Shown here piece after piece: positions 6,707-13,023 of a stretch of DNA of 13,023 nt. The translations under genes and the position numbers were made by a program. Every line of letters starts with the position of its first letter. The first letter of the stretch is position 1. Source of the stretch: Brevibacillus sp. (GTDB lineage Bacteria; Bacillota; Bacilli; Brevibacillales; Brevibacillaceae); contig JARDZO010000242.1 in assembly GCA_029240815.1 (NCBI GenBank), positions 1 through 13,023 on the forward strand, in the 5' to 3' direction. The notes beneath the pieces were generated by a model that saw only the letters and a list, made by a program, of their open reading frames with translations, was not told where the DNA came from and did not search any database.

Positions 6707-8053
6707 ATGGCAGAGAAGGTAGGCTCGCGAGAAAAAGTTGCGATTGTAACACTGGGCTGTGAGAAGAATCTGGTTGATTCAGATATGATGGCCCATCTGA
6801 TAGATGAAAAAGGCTATGAACTGGTTGAGAATCCAGAGGAAGCAACCGTAGTCATCGTCAACACCTGTGGTTTCATTGATGCAGCTAAAGAAGAATCTGT
6901 TAACAAGATTTTGGACATGGCTGAACTGAAGGAAACGGGCAAGCTCAAATCGCTTGTAGTGGCAGGTTGTCTAACCCAGCGTTACAAAGAGGATATCTTA
7001 AACGAGATTCCTGAAGTGGACGGCATTGTCGGAACAGGCGATTTTATGTCGATTACAGGGATCATCGAAGAGTCGCTCGAAGGCAGACGTCCCATTTTTG
7101 TGGGTAACCCGATTTTTACGTACGAAGATGTGGTAAAGAGGAAAGTGAAGGAAGGTACCTACTCTGCATACATTAAGATTGCAGAGGGTTGTGATAACGC
7201 CTGTACCTTTTGCAGTATCCCTCTGATGCGCGGAGGATTTCGCAGCCGTACGATCGAATCCATCCTGGAAGAAGCTCGTCATCTTGCCGCACAGGGGATT
7301 GTTGAAGTAAGCTTAATTGCTCAGGATTCCACCAACTACGGTACAGACATTTACGATGGAAAACTCATGCTCCCTGAACTGTTGAACCGCTTGTCGGAGG
7401 TGGACGGAATCCAGTGGATCCGTCTTCATTATGCGTATCCAGGGTTCTTTACGGACGAGTTGATTCACACGTTCGCGACGAATCCGAAAGTATGTAAGTA
7501 CGTGGATATGCCTCTGCAGCATTCTGAGGATCACATTCTGAAAAGGATGCGTCGACCTGGGCGCCAAACGGATATTCGTGCTCTGGTTGCGAAGATCCGC
7601 GCGCAAGTACCGGATGTAGCTTTGCGCACGTCGTTGATTGTTGGTTTTCCAGGAGAAACGGAAGAAGACTTTGCGCGTCTGAGTGAGTTCGTAAAAGACA
7701 TCCGTTTTGATCGTCTCGGCGTATTTACCTACTCCAACGAAGACGACACCCCTGCTTCCAGACTGCCAGACCATGTTGAAGAAGAGACGAAAGAAAAGCG
7801 TGCAAACCTCTTGATGGAAATTCAGCGTGAAGTGGCAGGCGATCGTAACAGTCGCTTTGTGGGTCAGGTGCTCGAAGTGTTGATCGAACGGTACGAAGGG
7901 CGCAATGACATTTACGTGGGACGTACGCAGTATGATGCCCCGGAAATTGATGGTGAGGTATTCGTCTCCGGTTTTAAGGGGGAACTTGGCTCTATTGCGA
8001 AGGTTAAGATTACACACTCCTTTGAATACGATTTAGCTGGGGAGGTAGTCTAG
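6707..8053 (+). CDS. rimO: RimO: ribosomal protein S12 (aspartate) methylthiotransferase
   Basis: This radical-SAM enzyme adds a methylthio group to a conserved aspartate of ribosomal protein S12. Domains in order, numbered from the ATG at 6704: an N-terminal UPF0004 domain with cluster cysteines C19 (LGCEKNLVDSD, the RimO-type signature), C55 and C89; a radical-SAM domain with CDNACTFC (C163, C167, C170); and a C-terminal TRAM domain at about 380-447. Two adjacent ATGs exist (6704, 6707). GGAGGA at 6695-6700 is better spaced for 6707, which I chose, but 6704 cannot be excluded. The length (448-449) is typical. The gene has its own strong promoter, and its end carries the pgsA ribosome binding site. 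MiaB and MtaB are the paralogous alternatives, but the N-terminal motif favours RimO. Confidence 0.92.
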   Translation: MAEKVGSREKVAIVTLGCEKNLVDSDMMAHLIDEKGYELVENPEEATVVIVNTCGFIDAAKEESVNKILDMAELKETGKLKSLVVAGCLTQRYKEDILNEIPEVDGIVGTGDFMSITGIIEESLEGRRPIFVGNPIFTYEDVVKRKVKEGTYSAYIKIAEGCDNACTFCSIPLMRGGFRSRTIESILEEARHLAAQGIVEVSLIAQDSTNYGTDIYDGKLMLPELLNRLSEVDGIQWIRLHYAYPGFFTDELIHTFATNPKVCKYVDMPLQHSEDHILKRMRRPGRQTDIRALVAKIRAQVPDVALRTSLIVGFPGETEEDFARLSEFVKDIRFDRLGVFTYSNEDDTPASRLPDHVEEETKEKRANLLMEIQREVAGDRNSRFVGQVLEVLIERYEGRNDIYVGRTQYDAPEIDGEVFVSGFKGELGSIAKVKITHSFEYDLAGEVV

Positions 8054-8629
8054 GTGAATCTCGCCAACCGCATCACCCTCGCCAGGATTTTCCTGGTACC
8101 GGTCGTTATGTTTTTTCTGCTGGTGCGTTACAACATCGGGACGTTTACGATTGGTAGCCTGACGATGACGTTTAACGAGCTGATTGCGGCTTTGGTGTTC
8201 ATCCTAGCAGCCAGTACGGACGGACTCGATGGATATATTGCCCGCAAGCGGAAAATCGTAACGAACTTTGGCAAGTTTTTGGACCCGCTCGCCGATAAGC
8301 TCCTCATTTCGGCGGCATTGATTTCGTTAGTTGAAATGCAACGGCTTGAAGCGTGGATTGCCATTGTCATTATCAGTAGGGAATTTGCAGTGACGGGTTT
8401 GCGGTTGATTGCAGCTGCGGAAGGGCAGGTTATTGCTGCCAGCGCTCTGGGTAAACTGAAGACATGGGTGCAAATCGTAGCCATTACAGTGGTTATGATT
8501 CGAAACTTTCCGTTTGAGTTTCTCGGTATTCCCTTTGACGAGGTCGCTACATGGGCAATGGTCATCATCACGATTTACTCCGGGTACGACTACTTTGCGA
8601 AGAATCGCAACGTTATCCAATACTCGTAA
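8054..8629 (+). CDS. pgsA: PgsA: CDP-diacylglycerol--glycerol-3-phosphate 3-phosphatidyltransferase
   Basis: This integral membrane enzyme makes phosphatidylglycerophosphate from CDP-diacylglycerol and glycerol 3-phosphate, the committed step to phosphatidylglycerol and cardiolipin. The CDP-alcohol phosphotransferase motif is complete: D56, D59, G60, A63-R64, G73, D77 and D81 at canonical spacing. Several hydrophobic helices are visible (about 8-25, 38-54, 84-95, 99-120, 137-150 and 164-179). The length, 191 aa, is usual for the family. The start is GTG at 8054, directly after the rimO stop, with GGGGAGG at 8039-8045 inside the rimO end, so translation is coupled. Its stop codon sits in the loop of a terminator hairpin. 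Confidence 0.95.
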   Translation: MNLANRITLARIFLVPVVMFFLLVRYNIGTFTIGSLTMTFNELIAALVFILAASTDGLDGYIARKRKIVTNFGKFLDPLADKLLISAALISLVEMQRLEAWIAIVIISREFAVTGLRLIAAAEGQVIAASALGKLKTWVQIVAITVVMIRNFPFEFLGIPFDEVATWAMVIITIYSGYDYFAKNRNVIQYS

Positions 8630-8651
8630 TGCGGGTATTGGTCTCTTTTTT
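8617..8651 (+). terminator. Rho-independent terminator overlapping the pgsA 3' end
   Basis: CCAATACTCG (8617-8626) pairs along 10 bp (one G-U) with CGGGTATTGG (8632-8641). The loop TAATG contains the pgsA stop codon, and TCTCTTTTTT follows (8642-8651). It ends the rimO-pgsA transcript only 14 bases before the first usable cinA start codon. Confidence 0.85.
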
Positions 8652-8665
8652 CACAAGGCTCTGCG

Positions 8666-9889
8666 GTGGGAACCGAGCTTTTATTAGGTCAAATTGCTAA
8701 TACCAATGCACAGTTTCTTTCGCAAAAACTTGCTGAAATTGGTGTCGGGGTGTATTTCCACACGGTTGTGGGCGACAATACGGAGCGGCTGCTGCAAGTG
8801 ATTCGTTTGGCAGCGGAGCGGTCGGATTTGGTCATCTTTTCAGGAGGGCTTGGTCCAACACAAGATGATTTGACCAAGGAAACGGTGGCCGCTCACGTCG
8901 GTGTTGGATTGGTAACGGATTCACCGGCTATGCAGCATATTGAGGACTTCTTTTCACAACGTGGCATTGTCATGACGGAGAACAACCGAAAGCAGGCACT
9001 TGTTTTGGATGGTAGCCATGTATTCTCCAATGACTTCGGGATGGCGCCTGGTATGGCGATCCGTCATGACAGTACTACGTTCGTATTGCTGCCTGGCCCG
9101 CCAAGCGAACTGTATCCGATGGTGACTCGCTACGTGATGCCGTACCTGACGAATCTGCTTCCGGAAAGCCAGGTGCTTCATTCTCGTGTTTTTCGCTTCT
9201 ACGGTATTGGTGAATCAGCATTGGAGGAGAGACTGCTTGATCTGATTGAAAGGCAGGATAATCCGACGATTGCACCATATGCCAAGGAATTTGAAGTCAC
9301 ATTGCGAGTCACAGCGAGAGCAGCGTCTGCAGCTGAAGGTGAAGCGTTGATCTTGCCAGTGGAAAAGGAGATTCGCGATCGAGTAGGGCAGTATATTTAC
9401 GGAACAGGAGAAGATTCCTCTCTGCATGAAGTACTGGTCACGGAGCTTATTCGAAGGGGAGAGACGATCGCTTGTGCGGAGAGCTGCACAGGTGGTACGA
9501 TGGCTTCTTTGATTACCTCGGTGCCCGGAAGTTCCTCCGCTTTCAGAGGCGGTATAGTCTGCTATACCAACGAGGTCAAGAATCAAGTCCTCGGTGTCCC
9601 TGAGGAGGTATTGAATACGGATGGTGCTGTTAGTGAAAAAACAGCCCAGCTACTAGCTGAACAGGTAAGGGAGAAACTGGGATCGACTTATGGGATCTCG
9701 GTAACTGGTGTGGCCGGACCCGATTCATCCGAAGGCAAGCCTGTCGGGCTGGTCTACGTAGGTATCGCGGCGGAAGGTCTGCCGACGGTGGTAAAAGAGC
9801 TGCGACTTGCGGGAAGAAGGCAGGCAATCGTTGGCCGTGCCGCCAAATTCGCGCTGTTTTACGCGCTGCAAATGCAAAAAGAAAGGTGA
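8666..9889 (+). CDS. cinA: CinA: competence/damage-inducible protein with NMN deamidase domain, N-terminus apparently shortened
   Basis: The 407-residue protein has two domains. An N-terminal MoCF-biosynthesis-like (COG1058) domain includes TELLLGQIANTNAQF, SGGLGPTQDD (59-68) and PGPPSE. A C-terminal CinA/PncC domain from about residue 250 has AESCTGG (271-277) and TGVAGPDS; this domain type deamidates nicotinamide mononucleotide in pyridine nucleotide salvage. The 5' end is odd. Family members start about 7 or more residues earlier (AEIIAVGTELL in typical proteins), but here the frame upstream of AVGTELL reads unrelated codons back to the pgsA stop at 8627, with no ATG, GTG or TTG. The only start is GTG 8666, the Val codon itself, with a weak AAGG 7 bases before it. 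The first beta strand is therefore missing. The gene may be functional, poorly expressed or a decaying 5' end; the rest is intact. Confidence 0.85.
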   Translation: MGTELLLGQIANTNAQFLSQKLAEIGVGVYFHTVVGDNTERLLQVIRLAAERSDLVIFSGGLGPTQDDLTKETVAAHVGVGLVTDSPAMQHIEDFFSQRGIVMTENNRKQALVLDGSHVFSNDFGMAPGMAIRHDSTTFVLLPGPPSELYPMVTRYVMPYLTNLLPESQVLHSRVFRFYGIGESALEERLLDLIERQDNPTIAPYAKEFEVTLRVTARAASAAEGEALILPVEKEIRDRVGQYIYGTGEDSSLHEVLVTELIRRGETIACAESCTGGTMASLITSVPGSSSAFRGGIVCYTNEVKNQVLGVPEEVLNTDGAVSEKTAQLLAEQVREKLGSTYGISVTGVAGPDSSEGKPVGLVYVGIAAEGLPTVVKELRLAGRRQAIVGRAAKFALFYALQMQKER

Positions 9890-9896
9890 CGTTTTC

Positions 9897-11486
9897 ATGA
9901 CGATTTTTTCTGATTTTCCTTTACATAAATCTATTCTTCAAGCCATTCATGACATGGGGTTTGAAGAACCATCACCGATCCAGGAAGCTTGCATTCCAAA
10001 GGTGCTGGATGGCGGAGATTTGATCGGTCAAGCACAGACTGGTACAGGTAAGACTGCTGCATTCGGGATTCCGCTTGTGGAGAAAGTAAGCCAGGCAAAC
10101 CGCGTTCAGGCGATCGTATTGACGCCTACTCGTGAGCTAGCCATTCAAGTAGCGGGAGAACTGCTGCGCATTTCCAAGTACAACAAGGTGCGTACACTGC
10201 CTATCTACGGAGGTCAATCCATCGGTCATCAAATCCGTGCACTGCGCCAAGGTGTTCAAATTGTCGTAGGTACACCGGGCCGTGTAATGGACCATCTTCG
10301 TCGTAAGACCTTGAAACTGGATCATGTACATACCCTCGTCCTTGACGAAGCGGATGAGATGCTGGACATGGGCTTTATCGAGGACATCGAGACCATCATT
10401 ACCCAAATGCCGGAAGAGCGTCAGACTCTGCTGTTCTCCGCGACAATGCCTCCAGAAATCAAGCGTTTGGCGACTCGCTACATGAAGCAACCGCAAACCA
10501 TCGCCGTAAGCCGTGAAGAAGTAACTGCTCCATTGATCGAGCAAGTGTATTACAAAGTGTTCGATCGCAATAAAGTGGAAAGCCTTTGCCGCATCCTGGA
10601 CAGTGAAGATGTGGAGTTGGGCATCATCTTCTGCCGCACCAAACGCGGCGTAGACGAACTCACTGAAGTTCTTCAATCTCGCGGGTACCTGGCTGATGGT
10701 TTGCATGGGGACCTGTCGCAAGCGCAGCGCGATAAAGTCATGAACGCTTTCCGTGAAGGCTCCATCGAGTTCCTCATCGCGACTGACGTAGCGGCTCGCG
10801 GCATCGACGTTGGGAACGTATCGCACGTAATCAACTACGATATTCCGCAAGACTCGGAAAGCTACGTACACCGCATTGGCCGTACAGGTCGTGCAGGTCG
10901 CAAAGGGATTGCTATGACCTTGGTGACTCCACGGGAAGTAAGACAAATGATGTTCATCCAAAAGCAAACAAAAGCGCAAGTGATGTCCCGCAATGTTCCA
11001 TCGCTTGAGGAAGTGGCAGAGCGCAAGCAAGAGCAGCTGCGTGAGCAATTGACCAGCTTGCTGGAAAGCGATGCGATCGCAGATATGTATCAAAAAGTAG
11101 CGGAAACTCTGGTTGGGCAATACCCTGCAGAGAAAGTAGCTGCAGCAGCACTGCATCTTGCATTCCACAGTGAAGCTGGCCAATCCCAAGAGGCAGAAGC
11201 GTACAACTTTGGAGAAACAGGTGCTGCTAAAGGCATGGTTCGTTTCTTCCTGAACGTGGGACGCAATGCAAACATGAAGCCGCAGGATCTCGTTCGCGAG
11301 ATTTCCGAATCCGTAGGGATACCTGGAAAAGCGGTTGGACGCATCGATATTTTCGAGAGCTTCACCTTTGTGGAAGTACCGGAAGAGGTTGCGGCATTCG
11401 TGTATGAATCTTTGCGTCAGACACGCATCAACGGCAAAAGAATCAATCTGGAGCCAGCGAAGCCACGTGGAGCAAAGCGTTCCTAA
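9897..11486 (+). CDS. DEAD-box RNA helicase with DbpA/CsdA-type RNA-binding domain
   Basis: The 529-residue ATP-dependent RNA helicase carries all core motifs: Q motif (F22, PSPIQ 25-29), motif I AQTGTGKT (46-53), Ia PTRELA, GG, TPGR, DEAD (150-153), SAT (181-183), HGDLSQ, ATDVAARGID (295-304) and HRIGRTGR (325-332). A charged helical linker leads to a C-terminal DbpA/CsdA RNA-binding domain at about 446-520, which in DbpA/YxiN directs the enzyme to 23S rRNA. A role in ribosome assembly or cold RNA unwinding is likely. The start at 9897 is chosen because AAAGGTGA (9882-9889) sits 7 bases before it and the Q motif follows at the usual distance; upstream in-frame codons overlap cinA. It lies 7 bases after cinA. 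DbpA, DeaD/CsdA and CshA-type names are all possible, so no symbol is given. Confidence 0.93.
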   Translation: MTIFSDFPLHKSILQAIHDMGFEEPSPIQEACIPKVLDGGDLIGQAQTGTGKTAAFGIPLVEKVSQANRVQAIVLTPTRELAIQVAGELLRISKYNKVRTLPIYGGQSIGHQIRALRQGVQIVVGTPGRVMDHLRRKTLKLDHVHTLVLDEADEMLDMGFIEDIETIITQMPEERQTLLFSATMPPEIKRLATRYMKQPQTIAVSREEVTAPLIEQVYYKVFDRNKVESLCRILDSEDVELGIIFCRTKRGVDELTEVLQSRGYLADGLHGDLSQAQRDKVMNAFREGSIEFLIATDVAARGIDVGNVSHVINYDIPQDSESYVHRIGRTGRAGRKGIAMTLVTPREVRQMMFIQKQTKAQVMSRNVPSLEEVAERKQEQLREQLTSLLESDAIADMYQKVAETLVGQYPAEKVAAAALHLAFHSEAGQSQEAEAYNFGETGAAKGMVRFFLNVGRNANMKPQDLVREISESVGIPGKAVGRIDIFESFTFVEVPEEVAAFVYESLRQTRINGKRINLEPAKPRGAKRS

Positions 11487-11504
11487 GCATTGTCTGTTAA
11501 CGGG

Positions 11505-11551
11505 AAAAGACAGTCATTTCGCCAAAAACATCGGCGGATGGCTGTCTTTTT
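11505..11551 (+). terminator. Long-stem terminator after the helicase gene
   Basis: AAAAGACAG (11505-11513) pairs with CTGTCTTTT (11542-11550). The stem continues inward through wobble pairs and one bulge to CGCC/GGCG, and a T-run reaches 11551. It isolates recA from the upstream helicase transcript. Confidence 0.85.
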
Positions 11552-11557
11552 ATGATG

Positions 11558-11571
11558 CGAATATTTGTTCG
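11558..11571 (+). promoter_or_regulatory. LexA (DinR/Cheo) operator of recA
   Basis: CGAATATTTGTTCG matches the Gram-positive LexA consensus CGAAC-N4-GTTCG at 9 of 10 defined positions, and the symmetry extends by one more base pair on each side (G...C). It lies 10 bases upstream of the recA -35 box, so recA should be SOS-inducible. Confidence 0.85.
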
Positions 11572-11581
11572 CAAAAAACAC

Positions 11582-11611
11582 TTGGCAAACCGTTCTGTCT
11601 CGATGTATGAT
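11582..11611 (+). promoter_or_regulatory. Sigma-A promoter of recA
   Basis: TTGGCA (11582-11587) and TATGAT (11606-11611) are spaced by 18 bases, downstream of the LexA operator. The recA start codon follows 44 bases after the -10. Confidence 0.75.
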
Positions 11612-11639
11612 GGAAACAAGAAAAACAGAAGCGAATGTG

Positions 11640-11647
11640 AAAGGGTG
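11640..11647 (+). promoter_or_regulatory. Ribosome binding site deciding the recA TTG start
   Basis: AAAGGGTG lies 8 bases before the TTG at 11656. The alternative GTG at 11647 overlaps this site and so cannot be the start that it serves. Confidence 0.75.
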
Positions 11648-11655
11648 TGTACCAT

Positions 11656-12714
11656 TTGTCAGATCGTCGCGCAGCTTTGGAAAGTGCTTTGCGTCAAATA
11701 GAAAAACAGTTCGGAAAAGGTTCCATCATGAAGTTGGGAGAAGTGTCCAACATTCAAATTTCCACTACCTCCAGTGGTGCGCTTGCTCTTGATATCGCAC
11801 TTGGGGTGGGCGGGTTCCCACGTGGTCGGATTGTTGAAATTTACGGTCCTGAGTCTTCGGGTAAAACAACAGTAGCCCTCCATGCGATTGCGGAAGTACA
11901 GAGACAGGGTGGACAAGCTGCCTTTATCGATGCCGAGCATGCACTGGACCCTGTGTACGCTGCTAAGCTGGGTGTAAATATTGATGAGCTGCTGCTGTCT
12001 CAGCCTGATACCGGTGAGCAAGCATTGGAAATCGCAGAAGCATTGGTGCGCTCTGGCGCTGTAGATATTATCGTAGTGGACTCGGTAGCTGCATTGGTGC
12101 CAAAAGCAGAGATCGAAGGAGAGATGGGTGATTCCCACGTTGGTCTCCAAGCTCGTCTGATGTCTCAGGCTCTGCGCAAGCTTTCCGGCGCAATCAACAA
12201 GTCAAAGACTATCGCGGTCTTTATCAACCAGCTTCGTGAAAAAGTAGGCGTCATGTTCGGTAACCCGGAAACAACTCCAGGTGGGCGTGCCCTCAAGTTC
12301 TATGCCAGCGTACGTCTGGATGTGCGTAAGGCTGAGTCTATCAAAGTCGGCAATGACATCTTGGGTAGCAAAACCAAGATTAAAGTCGTGAAAAATAAAG
12401 TGGCTCCACCATTCAAGGTTGCCGAAGTAGACATCATGTACGGCGAAGGGATCTCCAGAGAAGGTAGCATCCTCGACATTGGTTCTGAGATCGATGTGGT
12501 ACAAAAGAGCGGAGCATGGTACTCCTTCAATGAAGAGCGTCTCGGACAAGGTCGCGAAAATTCAAAAATTTACCTGAAAGAGAACCCGCACGTTGCCGCT
12601 CAGATCGAAACGAAAGTCCGTGAGTATTTCAGCCTCAATCCTGGCTCTATTCCGGAAGGGGAAGCTGTAGTTGATCCTGAACAGGACGAAGAACCAGCCT
12701 TTGATTTAGAGTAA
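11656..12714 (+). CDS. recA: RecA recombinase
   Basis: RecA polymerises on single-stranded DNA, pairs homologous strands and triggers LexA self-cleavage in the SOS response. Numbered from the TTG start, the 352-residue protein shows Walker A GPESSGKT (64-71), catalytic Glu94 in FIDAEHALD, Walker B IIVVDS (138-143), loop L1 ([10 protein letters not shown]), and loop L2 with the [22 protein letters not shown] region (from about 189). It ends in an acidic tail ([13 protein letters not shown]). TTG 11656 is chosen over GTG 11647 because the protein then begins [12 protein letters not shown], aligning with B. subtilis RecA (MSDRQAALD...), and because the ribosome binding site is correctly spaced. 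It has its own promoter with a LexA operator and its own terminator, so it is probably monocistronic with limited read-through into recX. Confidence 0.97.
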   Translation: MSDRRAALESALRQIEKQFGKGSIMKLGEVSNIQISTTSSGALALDIALGVGGFPRGRIVEIYGPESSGKTTVALHAIAEVQRQGGQAAFIDAEHALDPVYAAKLGVNIDELLLSQPDTGEQALEIAEALVRSGAVDIIVVDSVAALVPKAEIEGEMGDSHVGLQARLMSQALRKLSGAINKSKTIAVFINQLREKVGVMFGNPETTPGGRALKFYASVRLDVRKAESIKVGNDILGSKTKIKVVKNKVAPPFKVAEVDIMYGEGISREGSILDIGSEIDVVQKSGAWYSFNEERLGQGRENSKIYLKENPHVAAQIETKVREYFSLNPGSIPEGEAVVDPEQDEEPAFDLE

Positions 12715-12728
12715 GCGAGTGCTCAAGA

Positions 12729-12760
12729 AGCAGCCTGTCGACGCGACAGGCTGTTTTGTT
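12729..12760 (+). terminator. Rho-independent terminator between recA and recX
   Basis: CAGCCTGTCG (12731-12740) and CGACAGGCTG (12744-12753) form a 10-bp GC-rich stem, extended by flanking A-T pairs and followed by TTTTGTT. Partial read-through here would set a low RecX-to-RecA ratio, as known for recA-recX in other bacteria. Confidence 0.9.
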
Positions 12761-12787
12761 AACGTATAGAGGGGAGGAGGGAGCGCG

Positions 12788-13023
12788 ATGAAAAGCGGAA
12801 CGATCACTGCCGTTCATCGGGATAACAAGCAAAAGCAGCGTTATCACATTGATCTCGATGATGAGTATGCTTTTTCCGTACATGAAGATATACTGGTAAA
12901 GTACAATCTCTTTAAAGGCACAGAAATAGACGAGGCGTTTTATGGGGAAGTGCTCGTAGCAGAAGAAAAGCATAGGGCGTACTTGAATGCCTTGCGTTAT
13001 TTAGGCATCAGACCGCGGACTAA
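12788..13023 (+). CDS. recX: RecX: RecA regulatory protein (3' end beyond window)
   Basis: Only the first 78 residues are present (MKSGTITAVHRDNKQKQRYH... YAFSVHEDILVKYNLFKG). They match the N-terminal part of Firmicute RecX, which binds RecA filaments and modulates their activity; full proteins are about 260-270 residues in bacilli. The ATG at 12788 is preceded by a purine-rich GGGGAGGAGG at 12771-12780. The TAA that ends the window (13021-13023) is not in this frame: the last complete codon is ACT at 13019-13021, so the gene runs on. Its position directly after recA supports the assignment. No clear own promoter is seen between the recA terminator and the start. Confidence 0.85.
   Translation, partial: MKSGTITAVHRDNKQKQRYHIDLDDEYAFSVHEDILVKYNLFKGTEIDEAFYGEVLVAEEKHRAYLNALRYLGIRPRT

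Noticed and set aside
8629..8665. ATG 8629 (overlapping the pgsA stop) as the cinA start through a frameshift at the T-run
   Set aside because: It is one frame off, and even after a shift the peptide (MRVLVS...) does not restore the conserved AEIIA strand. The T-run is better explained as the tail of a terminator.
9807..9896. Extended helicase reading starting inside cinA
   Set aside because: This would overlap the cinA coding end and gives a basic, cysteine-containing leader unlike the family; ATG 9897 has a proper ribosome binding site.
11491..11512. Alternative hairpin TGTCT...AGACA overlapping the terminator before recA, suggesting attenuation
   Set aside because: The stem is only 5 bp plus 2 more after a mismatch, far weaker than the terminator stem, and it lies after the helicase stop with no leader peptide.
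13021..13023. TAA at the window end as the recX stop codon
   Set aside because: It is out of frame with ATG 12788; the protein would also be far too short for RecX.
1..13023. Mobile element, CRISPR array, tRNA/rRNA gene, riboswitch, phage or defence island
   Set aside because: No direct repeats, transposase or integrase motifs, or structured RNA leaders were seen; every long frame belongs to a conserved chromosomal gene.

Overview
The window reads as a conserved chromosomal stretch of a Gram-positive, spore-former-type Firmicute. The gene order M16 peptidase pair (ymfF, ymfH), ymfI, ymfJ, ymfK, rodZ, pgsA, cinA, recA is the order known from Bacillus subtilis, and the proteins look most like those of Brevibacillus or related Paenibacillaceae. 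The genus is an inference from remembered protein and gene-order resemblance; no search was run. All genes lie on the + strand, coding density is high, and I see no mobile element, CRISPR array, tRNA, rRNA or prophage gene.

Layout. At the left edge is the 3' part of a LysM plus M23 cell-wall endopeptidase (1-708), followed by a 51-residue cysteine-rich protein (759-914) and a strong terminator. Next comes a tightly packed block: ymfF (1089-2384) and ymfH (2387-3679), a catalytically asymmetric M16 pair, then the SDR reductase ymfI (3689-4423), linked in B. subtilis to the 5-aminopentanol modification of elongation factor P, then the small DUF3243 protein ymfJ (4528-4797) and a terminator. A promoter with an extended -10 drives ymfK (ACT-like plus P-loop, DUF3388; 4904-5683) and the cell-shape protein rodZ (5696-6595). 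After another hairpin, a strong sigma-A promoter drives rimO (ribosomal protein S12 methylthiotransferase) and pgsA (phosphatidylglycerophosphate synthase). Then come cinA, a DEAD-box RNA helicase with a DbpA/CsdA-type RNA-binding tail, recA behind a LexA (SOS) operator, and the beginning of recX, cut by the right edge.

How it works together. The locus mixes envelope and shape functions (M23 peptidase, RodZ, PgsA), translation-machinery modification (YmfI on EF-P, RimO on S12, an RNA helicase) and DNA repair (RecA, RecX, CinA). Six intrinsic-terminator-like hairpins cut it into short transcription units rather than one long operon.

Most of this is well-known housekeeping, and I did not find a clearly new multi-gene system. 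The most unusual points are: cinA lacks its usual first residues, beginning at the Val codon of the conserved AVGTELL segment directly behind a terminator; YmfI carries Glu where the cofactor loop normally has Gly; the rimO promoter is overlaid by an imperfect palindrome; recA starts with TTG; and YmfK, of unknown function, combines an ACT-like fold with a Walker A motif.
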